A stretch of DNA of 64,000 nt from Prostheceraeus crozeri (taxonomy: Eukaryota; Platyhelminthes; Polycladida; Euryleptidae), in contig CAJQUW010007745.1 of NCBI GenBank assembly GCA_907163375.1, positions 84,990-148,989 on the forward strand, read 5' to 3'. Below are positions 1-9,738 of this stretch, piece by piece (the first letter of the stretch is position 1; each line of letters begins with the position of its first letter). The position numbers were made by a program, and so were the translations under genes. Below the pieces are notes generated by a model, which made no database searches, was not told the DNA's origin, and worked only from the letters and a program-made list of their open reading frames with translations.

Positions 1-162
1 ATACCTTATGTAATTTTGAAATTAAGGATGTCATTAATCCAAAATAAAAACACATTATAATTCATGAACGCAAAAATAGTTATGTTTGAGATATGTAAGT
101 CAACATGGTTGCACGAAAGATATCGTTTGACTGAATTGATGTCAATCAACTTGGTTCATTAA
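1..162 (+). mobile_element. Internal piece of a ~1 kb MITE (copy A), cut by the window edge and by a piggyBac insertion
   Basis: About 160 bases match the interior of the intact MITE at 5,911-6,921 in the same orientation (match begins near 6,256), and the reverse complement of 1,473-1,315 in copy B. Similarity stops at TTAA (159-162), exactly where the piggyBac-like end begins. In the other copies this point reads like TCAT(A)AAGTAGAG, so the TTAA belonged to the MITE and served as target. The continuation beyond the piggyBac was not found. Confidence 0.75.
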
Positions 163-178
163 CCCGTTAAACGCCGAA
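159..178 (+). repeat. TTAA target and CCC-starting terminus of a piggyBac-like transposon
   Basis: TTAA at 159-162 is followed by CCCGTTAAACGCCGAA from 163. A TTAA target and a terminus starting CCC are hallmarks of the piggyBac superfamily, and the decayed transposase next door belongs to it. The matching inverted terminus was looked for between 2,880 and 5,910 and not found, so the far end is lost or too diverged to recognise by eye. Confidence 0.65.
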
Positions 179-524
179 GGTACCTTTACCAACGAATTTT
201 TTGCTTGGGCTATCTAGGGGTCAAGAATCATCATGTACTATACACGTCTATTGATCGTGAGTATAACTTGAAAATCTAGTGTTCGTATTTACGAACATTG
301 GCGTAATAATATTTTTGAAAATATAAGGATAAGTTCACATTATGAAAGTAATCACTAATATTGCAAACACTATGAATGCAAACACTAACACCAAAACAAT
401 CAAGTGTTTTAACGAACACCTATTTTAGGCATTCATAATATGATGACAAAGTTTATAATATCAGTATGAAAACAGCTTTATAGCTATTGCAAAATTGAAA
501 GAAAAATGCTTGACATTAGTGGTT

Positions 525-2880
525 TTCGTGGAATATAAAAAAGTACTTTTGATGTAGCTGTAATGATGTAATGTGTTGATGTTCTGCATTCTCTGCAACG
601 GTCTTCCCGAGGTGCTTTGTTGCACACATCCTCAGCACCATCAAAACGAACATCAGCTATAACATCACCCTGTGGTCCACGTCTTGTTGGTGCGAGTTCC
701 TATTTCAAAAGAGAAGGACAAATGTGTCTCATAAAATCCAGCTGGGTAGGTTTTCCACCAAATTCTCTATGAATACGCCAGCTAGCAATCACAAAAGTGC
801 TCAGCAGACAATGTGCAAAGAATGGAAAGTACACTGTAAATCGCTGGATACCAAAATTACATACAATTTGAAACTAACATCTGATACGAGATTCTGGTAT
901 GTCTACAGAGATCTGGTATGTTTTTCATACCACATGTCACTTACTTTAGTATGTGATTGGTATGTAGCGATGCGAACTATTCCATCTGTGATTGGCTGTT
1001 TTTGGCTGTTTTACACTGAAATACGATTTGCTGGTATGTTTTATATACGATACCCGATGGAAATTCATCCTTATTCGTATGCATCTGGTATCCATTTGGT
1101 ATGTGCAGCTTTAAGTTACATAGCACGAAATGTATGTATTACATACTACTGTCAAAAAACTTTTTTCGATAATACAAGTGGTGAATATTTTTTGTTTGAT
1201 AGAGTGATATTTGAGTACATTAGATGTATTGTGAATTTTATGCTCCACGAGACTGTCGTCGATGCTACTTGGTTGGCTAGTAACATTGACAGGACGTTTA
1301 TTTAACTCTACTTTATGACCCAAGTTGATAAACATCATTTCATTCAAACGCTATCTTTAGTGAAATCATGTTGACTTATATATCTCAAACATGACTATTT
1401 TTGCGTTCATGAATTACAATGTGTTTTTATTTCGGATTGATAATATGCTTAATTTCAAAATTACATAAGGTATAGTTGTTGATGGTTGAATACTTATTTT
1501 CATTATTTATGAAATGCCTTAGACTTACGTGCATTAAAATCGATTTCAGTATTGTAAGCTTGACTATTGAATGTCATTATCTCACTACTCACAAAACAGT
1601 GACAACATTAGTGTAATCCTTATTGACAAAAGGCCTGAAATCAACATTCTTTGGACATGATTTATGCTTTCTTTTAACATTGTACTAGTATGGCTTTAGT
1701 ATGTAAAGCATGCCACATTTGAAATAACATACGAAAATATACCAAGAGAATACAGAAATATACCAAAAAAATATTTTGGTATGCATCCTTCGTATGTGAT
1801 TGGTATTGAGCGATTTACAGTATACCATTTCTTGCCACGAATGACTGGTCGATAGTTGCTCAAAGCTCTGTCAACGAGGTCAACACCTACCTCCTATGTA
1901 TTTGCTATAATTGAAGGCAACATTAGGTTGGCCCAAAACAACTTGTTTTTTCTTGGCCTGTGAAAACCGTCGGCAGTTATGAAGTGGATTCACGGAGTCA
2001 TAGTTAGTGGCTACGGTGACCGGCTTGTTGTGATTCCATTTTATAAGGAGGATATCTTCATTGGAAACTCTATAATCAAATATGTACCCCTCCCTTATTT
2101 CTTTATTTCAGAACTTTCCATCAAGGGACACTTGGCTGTGCGATTCTCACGAATAGTTCCCGTTGCTCGAATTCCGTGTTCTTCTAGGGACTTGAGAAAC
2201 AGTTATGATGTCAAGAAGTTATCAAATGCTACGTCATGTTTGGACACATCCTGAATATTGCCAAGTAATTTCAGCACAACGCACTCCCCGAGAGTTGCCT
2301 CTGATGGAAAAGTTTTCTTCCCAGTGTAAACATCAGTGCAATATGGATGACAACTGCTTGATGCAAGTGACGATAATTTATACCCAAATTTCACTGGTTT
2401 ATTGTGCATACATGTAGATTGTTTTGCTGAGTGCTTTCCTGTAAACCGCAATATCTACTCTTCGATCGACAGATTGTTTTGTGAATATACCAAACTGTTT
2501 AAGTCTCGAGATTGTAGCATGGTCTGATTTTAGCAATGCTCTGATTTTAGCCATTTTGTCATCCATGCAAAATGAATGAATTTTTTTGATCTCTCGAAAT
2601 CTTTTGCGGCTCATACTGTTTGCCACTAAATCTACCCGAAGATATCGTCTTGTGACCAGCACATTTCTTATTGGGATAAGGTGTGGTATCCAGAAAGCAA
2701 TATGATACCAGTTAGTTTCAGCACATCATTTGAAGTAAAAAGAAATTGTAATTTATTTCTTTGTTGCGCATACAACTTGCTCTGTGGAACAATCAAATCT
2801 AAGAGCTCATCATCCAAATAATACCGAAAATTTCAAATGGACTAAAGTCTCCTACTACAGTCTCCTAAGATAGCAGGGTC
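525..2880 (-). pseudogene. piggyBac-like (PGBD) transposase pseudogene, split by a MITE
   Basis: Read on the minus strand from about 2,870 down, this is a decayed piggyBac-family transposase, a nuclear DDE enzyme that cuts and pastes at TTAA. Visible landmarks in order: GIILLSGYHTLS and WSQDD (N-terminal conserved block, about 2,730-2,650), SRKRFREIKKIHSF (2,610), GKHSAKQ (2,430), KPVKFGYKL (2,390), the hallmark FDNFLTS holding one catalytic Asp (2,205), EHGIRATGTIRENR (2,170), KWNHNKPVTVATNYDSVNP (2,000), and SNYRPVIRGKKWY in shifted frames ending at 1,822. The next codons (YFPFFAHCL, then LDFMRHI, then a zinc-ribbon-like APREDRCREC) resume at 831 and run to about 525, because MITE copy B sits between. 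Frameshifts near 2,200 and 2,400 and several stops, plus Glu in place of Asp in the SIDE-like block, show it is dead. Confidence 0.85.
832..1821 (-). mobile_element. ~1 kb non-autonomous DNA transposon (MITE family, copy B) inserted in the piggyBac transposase
   Basis: The ends are inverted repeats beginning YACTGTAAATCGCT: CACTGTAAAT at 832 and its complement ATTTACAGT ending at 1,821. The interior matches the reverse complement of 5,911-6,921 throughout. It carries no transposase. Many short ATACC/GGTAT and ACATACGAA motifs cluster near both ends. Flanks read GG-TA on one side and TA-CTTTCC on the other (minus strand), fitting a 2-bp TA duplication. Removing the element joins two consecutive pieces of the piggyBac transposase (RGKKWY to FPFFAHCL), which fixes both borders. 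TA targets suit Tc1/mariner or some CMC transposons; the superfamily is unresolved. Confidence 0.85.
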
Positions 2881-5800
2881 AATAGCCATTAAAAAATATT
2901 GTACACAAAGCTAGTTAGAAAACAACATTTTATTTAAGTATGCCTCAAAATGATGCTACACATACTTTGTCCATACAAGAAAATCCAACTATCAATTTAA
3001 GTGAAGCATTGTGCATTACGCCAATGTTAGTAAAAACCAGCAACTATGAATATCAGTAAAAATACATCTCAAACGCAAAGTTATCTTTCTATAATTACAT
3101 GTATGACAAATATTTTGCCTATGAACAGTATATAAATAACGAAAAGCAACTCACTTTTGTAATTGAAATGCAGATAGCAACGGATTGAAAAAGTGTATTC
3201 AAGAACAAGTAAAATGGATTTATATTATTTTAAATGGATGCGAATAAAAAACAGACGAATAATTGTAATCTTGCAATTATAAGAAGCGTTTAGTAATCCA
3301 ACTAGTACATCTGCAGGCAAAATATCTGTTCATTATATTTCGCTATTAGCTATTCAGCTGACACTCTGCGGCTGTGCATCATTTAGGTCTTTATTAGGTT
3401 GAGCAGTTGATGTAATTTTTACACAAGACTTTTGGAGCGAGAACAAAAGAATTGTTGTCCAGCAGAAATTTTGAAACGAATTTGTGATGCAAAATATAAT
3501 GCAACTCTAGAGCATTGTGTCATTGAATAGTTGAGGTTTTGCTGTGCTATAATGATTTTATAAGACATTGATGCATGAATAACACGCGGGAGAGAATATT
3601 CGTGCCACTAAAGGCCTATCTGACAGACAGAGATCACGTCACTTCAAATTATTGAAATGTTTATCAGATCTGTAAGCATTTCTTAGCAAGAAAGCATTCA
3701 TTTACTAATACTTGAAGCTTTTGTGGCGATCGATGATCCCTGCTGTTTGATCGTAAATAAATTCAAATATCAGGAAAGAATGAGTCATCAGATGGTTATG
3801 AGAGCATTCTGTGGCGCATGTTTTGTCAATATGAAGCAATCACATTTCTCCATTTGCGCCTGTGAAACATTCCTTTTTCACAAAGCTATCTTTACTGAAT
3901 GAATTGCGTCACGTGGACACTTACAACTTGCCACACGGATACAGGTGTGTCACAGTCCACATAAATAACTGTAATCCATTGAGTTATTGTGGCAATATCA
4001 ACTGCCTATTGTCAGTCTTATTTTCCGGCAGCTGTAGCTAATCAATGCAGTAAGAGATGGTATACATTTTTGCAACTCTTTATGTTGTTTGTATTCATGC
4101 ACAGTAAAACAAGTGCTTTGTTTTGTTTGTAATAGATCTGCTAATGTAATAGTATAGCTATGTAATTAATCTAAGATGATGGAGCAAAGATCCCAAAACA
4201 GGGTGAGACAATGAGAGGCCAATACATTGTTGAGACACCAGTGTGCCTGGCTGCTAATGGTTTAACCCCCTTTATTTTACTAAATTGCTAGACTTTCTTC
4301 AAATGCACCCCATTTCGTGTCTGGACGTCGTGTCGAGTTTTCTACGATGGAGGATAAATATTTCACCCATTTGTGAACTCCTGCATGAAATCATTCTCAA
4401 GAAAAAGGTTTCTCATTTATAGGTTTGGTTGTTCTTCAACTCGTCGAATTCCTCCTTGTGGCAAAATGTTCGTATTTGTCTGCATCATGTTATTGCCATG
4501 TTTCCTCAGGCTTGCAGAGGTCCTCCTAATCGTTCAATCAATTGGTCGCCCTGCTGGCCCCGCTATGTGATTGGGGTTGGAGGTAAGGTGCCAAACTTTG
4601 CTGTATGCAGCCACATGGTTCCTCCCTGATGTTTCCTTGTATAGTTATAAAAAACTTAAGTTTCTTCAATTATGTGTACTTCTTCATACAATTTCTGCTC
4701 AACATTTCTTCATACTTTTGCCGCGTCCTCGTCATTTGTTTAAAATCTCAAAAGTAAAGTAAAGACAAAAAAACAATTTTTCAAAACACCTGTCTTCTAA
4801 AGATTTTAAATAGGCTAGCTTTTATACTATCATGTATCTAACATGATAGTATAAAGGACGGGCCTATAAATCTCTGTTATAAGCAGCATCAATATTCAAC
4901 GCATTTATTCGCACTGAAGTTTTGATGATCTAATTTCTTCGAGGATTTTCCATCAGGACATTAGTTTAAGCCTGCACACCCCTTTTCTAAAAGTTTCGCA
5001 ATTTCTGGGCGTGCCGTCTTTTAATGTTGTCCGGGTTTACCGTGTTTGGCCGGGATCACTGACAATAACTTTGTTTCACAATTTCATGCATTGTCCAGTG
5101 TCTGTAGATATATAAATAATTAAATCTACTTGCTGATCATCATTTAATGTTAGATCAAATGATCAGAGTCTTCCACAAATCTACATGAGAAAGTGGAATC
5201 AAATGCATATACTTTCCTGCAATATATTACAATTGCAGAGAATTCGGCTTTTTGATTCAGTCGTTGTTTTTTTCATCAACTTCAAGAACATTGACAGACC
5301 AACATTCAGAAACTGCTATCAATACGTTGCCAACTAGTCGTACTTTATAGAATAAGAATGATCAAATTGCGATTATTATGAGGATCAGTTCACATCACTG
5401 ATATCGACATAATCATAAACTAAGTCAAGGCTGTACACCTTCACATTCCATATCCATCTTAGAAATCGGATGTTTATTTTCTTGGAAGCTGCAAATATTT
5501 AGAATTTGGAAAGTTCAACAGATTCCGTGAACATTACACAGTTATTTCACGATTTTAGCCATTGGGTCACCGTAAATATAGCAAAGAAATAGTTCAGAAT
5601 TAAATAGAATTAGTACAGTCCGCCTCTCTGTGGTCATCCAACTTGAAAAGTGATGACCTGCGTGTCCTTCGCCATCCAGATATTGGCTTTGGGAACTGCC
5701 CTTAAGAGCTAGAACTTGGTCTCTGACATTGTGTGTTTGGCACACGAATGTACAACCATATTTTGAAGCATGAACCATTTATTGTCCTCTGACGTTAAGG

Positions 5801-5910
5801 TTGCATAAAATTAATGTACATGAGATAAAATGTCTTCTTTCAGGAATAGCCGCATGGTTCAACAATGCACATGAAGTTAAATTTATTTTATAGTTTTAAT
5901 TATCTCTCTC
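2881..5910. other. About 3 kb of AT-rich sequence with no recognisable gene
   Basis: I see no domain, splice-consistent exon or known repeat here. Short open frames at 4,373-4,762 and 5,542-5,778 have no recognisable protein features. The only structure noted is a perfect hairpin at 4,821-4,855. The lost right end of the piggyBac element should lie somewhere in the first part. Confidence 0.5.
4821..4855. repeat. Perfect 15-bp inverted repeat with 5-nt loop
   Basis: TTTATACTATCATGT (4,821-4,835) is followed by ATCTA and then its exact complement ACATGATAGTATAAA (4,841-4,855). No U-run or gene context suggests a function. It may be the tip of a small foldback repeat. Confidence 0.7.
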
Positions 5911-6921
5911 CACTGTAAATCGCTCAATACCAATCACACACGAAGGATGATTACCAAAGTATTTCTTTGGTATATTTCTGCATCTATTTGTATGCTTTTC
6001 GTGTATTATTTCAAGTGTGGCATGCTTTACATACGAAAGTCATACCAGCACAATGTTAAGGGAAAGCATCAACGATGTCTAGAAAATGTTGATTTAATGC
6101 CCTTTGTCAATAAAGATCACTGTAATGTTGCATAGCATTTACTTCTGTTTTGTAAGTAGTGTGATAACATTCAAGAGTCAAACTTACAACAATTAATTCG
6201 ATTTTAATGCATGTAAGTCTAATAATCAATAAGTATTCAACCATCAACAATTATGCATTATGCAATTTTGAAATGAAGCATATTATAAAACCGAAATAAA
6301 AACATGTTATGATCCATGAACGCAAAAATAGTTATGCTTGAGATATGTAAGTCAACATGGTTGCACGAAAGATATCGTTTGAATGAATTGACGTTAATCA
6401 ACTTGTAAACCTGTATTTTTGGTGTCAATCAACTTGCTTCGTAAAGTAGAGCTAACCAAGCGTCCTGTAAATGTTACTAGGGAAGTTGCAACGACGACAT
6501 ATTCGTACAACAAAAAATTCACAAGAAGTCTAATCTAGTTTAATACCACACCATCAAAAAGAACTATTCACGGTATCATTGAAGAAAGTAGTATGTATTT
6601 GACAGTAGTATGTAATTTATGTAATTTTTTGATATATGACTTAAAGCTACATGCGCGAGACGTCGAATGAAGACGAATTTGCATCGGATGTCGTATATAA
6701 AACATACCAACAACTCGGATTTCAGTGTAAAACAGCCAATGACAGATAGAATAGTCCGAATCGCTACATACCAATCACATACGAAAGTATGTGAGATTTC
6801 GTATGAAAAACATACCAAATCTCTGTAAACATACGAGAATCTCGCATCAGATGTTAGTTTCAAATTGTATGTGAATTTGGTATATGTTTGTATGCAATTT
6901 TGTATCCAGTCATTTACAGTG
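5911..6921 (+). mobile_element. Intact ~1 kb MITE (copy C), reference copy of the family
   Basis: It starts CACTGTAAATCGCT at 5,911 and ends AGTCATTTACAGTG at 6,921, an imperfect inverted pair of about 14 bases. No transposase is encoded. Both subterminal zones are packed with CATACC/GGTATG and ACATACGAA motifs in both orientations, including nested palindromes near 6,765-6,810 and 6,830-6,870, as expected of transposase-binding repeats. Copies A, B, D and E all align to it. The right flank is TA as in copy B; the left flank is CTC in a short CT run, so the duplication is not intact here. Confidence 0.8.
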
Positions 6922-7261
6922 TACTGTCTATATTGAGATGCATTTATAATACTCTTAGTTGACGTCATGACTGAATGTATGAAATCGCTAATCAGGAAGA
7001 GGTCAGGGATATATTCAACTTTCCTCTATTTCGCAAAATATTTCGCCTATCAATGCTTAGAGCAGAAGAATGTCTATTCCGATATTTTTTTTTTTTTTGA
7101 AAAATCAGCAGGGGATTCACCAATCTCGGTGCGCATTATTACCAACTGCTCCAAGCGGAATGGCAAATTGTTTGTTTGGAAGAGGCCCTGACTCGCCATT
7201 TTTAGAATTATAGTTGGAAGGAGTCAGGAGTATTTTATGATGTTACATTAATTAGTTTTAA
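6922..7261. other. Unassigned sequence between the MITE and the PLE 3' end
   Basis: AT-rich with a T run at 7,085-7,097. No gene or repeat was recognised. Confidence 0.4.
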
Positions 7262-7263
7262 AT

Positions 7264-7313
7264 GCTTGTACAAAATTTTTCGACTGCTATCCGGCAATCA
7301 TCTTCAGGTACAA
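7264..7313 (-). ncRNA. Hammerhead-ribozyme-like motif near the 3' end of the PLE
   Basis: On the minus strand: stem I UUGUAC (7,313-7,308), core CUGAAGA (7,307-7,301), an unpaired U, stem II GAUUGC (7,299-7,294) closing a 6-nt loop on GCAGUC (7,287-7,282), GAAA (7,281-7,278), six nucleotides AAUUUU, then the stem I partner GUACAA (7,271-7,266). This is type I hammerhead order with a minimal stem III, as known for PLE ribozymes; cleavage would fall after UUU. Stem I and stem II are fully paired. The unpaired U after the core departs from the textbook form. Activity is untested. Confidence 0.6.
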
Positions 7314-7324
7314 AAGAATCTATT

Positions 7325-7423
7325 CCCGGTGAAAAAAACTGTCGGGATCAGTCGGTCAATTGTCGGTAAATTGCCGGCCCGACAATTTACCGACAGATCC
7401 CGACAGCTTTTTTTTTCACCGGG
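7325..7423. repeat. 99-bp GC-rich foldback palindrome
   Basis: CCCGGTGAAAAAAACTGTCG at 7,325 is mirrored by CGACAGCTTTTTTTTTCACCGGG ending at 7,423, and the interior (GTCGGTAAATTG/CAATTTACCGAC) continues the inverted repeat almost to the centre. It looks like a tiny foldback MITE. No clear target duplication was seen. It sits between the hammerhead-like motif and the next MITE. Confidence 0.7.
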
Positions 7424-7482
7424 TTGATGTTAATAGGAGCTTCGATGATTCATTTGAAAATGATATTTTCAATGAGGACATA

Positions 7483-7701
7483 CACTGTAAACTGTCACCT
7501 CCTAAAATCGAAGAAATCTGCATCCTAAAGCGCGACACACTAGAATTTTAGGAGGTTGCGTGAAATAGAATGCTGACATACTAAAGAGAACAATAACACT
7601 AGTGCGCTAGCCTCCTAAAACGCTTTGCTTTAGGATTTTTTTATTAGTTACGAATAGTGTCTCGCTTCAGTGTGTGATTTAGGAGGTGCTGGTTTAGAGT
7701 G
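7483..7701. mobile_element. 219-bp MITE with CACTGTAAAC termini and CCTCCTAAA motifs
   Basis: Left end CACTGTAAACTGTCACCTCC (7,483) matches the complement of the right end GGAGGTGCTGGTTTAGAGTG (ending 7,701) over about 26 bases with few mismatches. TA flanks both sides (7,481-7,482 and 7,702-7,703), fitting a TA target duplication. CCTCCTAAA/TTTAGGAGG recurs four times inside and at the ends, a subterminal-repeat arrangement. The first nine bases of the terminus equal those of the ~1 kb MITE family, though the interiors differ, so one transposase family may mobilise both. Confidence 0.75.
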
Positions 7702-7772
7702 TATGGTATAATACAATGTAATGTAGATATGAACAGGTTGTATTGGATTACATATCATTACTAGTAGCAAAA

Positions 7773-7836
7773 GTGTACATCATTCTGTGACAGTCTCATT
7801 TTCGGCCTCGTTCCCTGCAGAAACTCGTTTTGACTG
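7773..7836 (+). repeat. Solitary 76-bp-satellite monomer
   Basis: About 64 bases match the 76-bp unit (from GTGTACATCATTCTGTG through GCAGAAACTCGTTTTGACTG). It shares the GTGACAG and GTTTTGACTG variants with the first right-arm unit of the foldback element at 8,906, so it probably derives from that local copy rather than from the large array. Confidence 0.75.
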
Positions 7837-7879
7837 AGAATTGACCTGACATGAAAGATGATGAATGATGAACTATGTT

Positions 7880-8247
7880 AGTAGAGCAGGCTAGAAAAGG
7901 TGGTTAGTAAAAGAGAAATTCACGATAACTGTCAAGTTCAGTTCTATTATTGATGGAAGGATTAAATCGATGTATGAAGAATGCCTCACGTAGTCGCAAA
8001 TTAATGTTGTCATCGTCGTGGGCTAGAACTAGCGATGCTGGTGTGTTCCACTTGACAATTTCGAACATGCTTGAAAATAGATGAAGTTGGAGTTGAGAAG
8101 TGCTCTTTAAAGCGGACATAGTGGTCTTATAGTACTGCCTATATAAAATTGGTTACATTTCTTGCAGCCTATTTTATATACAACATTTTTTCGATTACAT
8201 TGCTTCATTCTTTTTTAGTTGTTGACGAAGAGTTTTGTTGCGTCTAG
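7880..8247 (-). pseudogene. PLE GIY-YIG endonuclease segment, decayed
   Basis: Minus-strand sense starting at 8,247 reads TRRNKTLRQQLKKNEA, then in shifted frames a YKIGCKKCNQFYIGSTIRPL block (the GIY-YIG core, near 8,150) and VRFKEH, and ends with RLREAFFIHRFNPSINNRTEL (8,000-7,950), the characteristic end of the PLE endonuclease with its conserved Glu. It is the direct continuation of the RT pseudogene on the far side of the foldback element. Frameshifts separate the blocks. Confidence 0.75.
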
Positions 8248-8250
8248 TTA

Positions 8251-9735
8251 TAGTCCGGCAGCCAGCACGAGTTTCTGCAGGGAACGAGGCCGAAAATGAG
8301 ACTTTCACAGAATGATGTACACCCTATGCCTACTACGAATCGGCACGTCTGCCGAGTTCTAGTGAGTTCCTCTTCTTGTCAGACAGGATCAAAGAAAAAC
8401 ACGTGTAAATCCAATGGAACGCAGATTTTTTTTGACAAAAATGAAATTTTCTATGTTTTCTCTGATTAAACGAAAAGTACCAAGCCCAGAGTCATAATTT
8501 TTGGCATGGAATGTCTTCAGGTCATTTCCTATGATGTGCGTGTGCTATTATCAATCTTCTGATTGACAATGCATGTGAGAATGTGGTTGAATGCGGATAA
8601 AGTTGCTCAAAATGTTTGTGTTTGCCGACATTAAGAGGCTCGCCAAATCTAAATGTGGTTAGCTTTATAGACAGGGATGCATGAAAATGAAAGGAAATGA
8701 CCTGAAGATATTTTATGCCAAAAATTATGACTTTGCGCTTATTACTTTTCGTTTAATCAGAGAAAACATGCAAAATTTCATTTTAGCCAAAAAACTGCAA
8801 TCTGCGTCCCATTGGATTTACATGTGTTTTTCTTTGATCTTGTCTGACAAGAAGAGGAACTCACTAGAGCTCGGCAGACGTGCCGATTCGCAGTAGGCAT
8901 AGAGTGTACATCATTCTGTGACAGTCTCATTTTCGGCCTCGTTCCCTGCAGAAACTCGTTTTGACTGCCGGACTATGAGGTGTACATCATTCTGTGAAAG
9001 TCTCACTTTCGGCCTCGTTCCCTGCAGAAACTCGTTTTGACTGCCGGACTATGAGGTGTACATCATTATGTGAAAGTCTCATTGTCGGCCTCGCTCCCTG
9101 CAGAAACTCGTTTTGACTGCCGGACTATGAGGTGTACATCATTCTGTGAAAGTCTCATTGTCGGCCTCGCTCCCTGCAGAAACTCGTGCTGGCTGCCGGA
9201 CTATGAGGTGTACATCATTCTGTGAAAGTCTCATTGTCGGCCTCGTTCCCTGCAGAAACTCGTGCTGGCTGCCGGACTATGAGGTGTACATGATTCTGTG
9301 AAAGTCTCACTTTCGGCCTCGTTCCCTGCAGAAACTCGTTCTGGCTGCCGGACTATGAGGTGTACATCATTGTGTGAAAGTCTCATTGTCGGCCTCGTTT
9401 CCTGCAGAAACTCGTGCTGGCTGCCGGACTATGAGGTGTACATCATTGTGTGAAAGTCTCATTGTCGGCCTCGTTTCCTGCAGAAACTCGTGCTGGCTGC
9501 CGGACTATGAGGTGCACATCATTCTGTGAAAGTATCATTGTCGGCCTCGTTCCCTGCAGAAACTCGTTCTGGCTGCCGGACTATGAGGTGCACATCATTC
9601 TGTGAAAGTATCATTGTCGGCCTCGTTCCCTGCAGAAACTCGTTCTGGCTGCCGGACTATGAGGTGTACATCATTGTGTGAAAGTCTCATTGTCGGCCTC
9701 GTTCCCTGCAGAAACTCGTTCTGGCTGCCGGACTA
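8251..9735. mobile_element. Foldback transposon with 76-bp tandem units in its inverted arms (locus 1)
   Basis: The element begins TAGTCCGGCAGCC and ends GGCTGCCGGACTA, flanked by TTA on both sides (8,248-8,250; 9,736-9,738). The left arm is one 76-bp unit in minus orientation (8,251-8,325) and the right arm is 11 units in plus orientation (8,906-9,735). Between them a core of about 580 bp has ~210-bp inverted halves (8,326-8,540 against 8,690-8,905) around a ~145-bp asymmetric loop. No transposase is encoded. Removing it with one TTA joins the PLE frame on the minus strand (NVRL to TRRNKTLRQQ). The structure resembles Drosophila FB and Tetris elements; relationship by descent is not implied. 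Confidence 0.85.
8906..9735 (+). repeat. Tandem array of 11 x 76-bp units (right arm of locus 1)
   Basis: Eleven head-to-tail units of the same 76-bp repeat as the large array at 20,869. The first few carry a CGTTTTGACTGCC variant; later ones carry CGTGCTGGCTGCC or CGTTCTGGCTGCC. Confidence 0.9.
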
Positions 9736-9738
9736 TTA

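Noticed and set aside
724-1305. A 193-codon plus-strand open frame
   Set aside because: It lies across a MITE boundary and antisense to the piggyBac C-terminus, starts with GTG, and shows no protein features.
1-1473. A single 1.47 kb foldback element with ~130-bp inverted ends
   Set aside because: The two inverted arms are interior pieces of two separate MITE copies (A and B) in opposite orientation, as shown by the complete copy at 5,911-6,921 and the piggyBac border at 159-163.
4373-4762. Overlapping short frames around 4.4-4.8 kb, with a possible GGTAAGG donor near 4,581
   Set aside because: Three overlapping frames give unrelated peptides, none with a recognisable domain, and no partner exon with matching phase was found.
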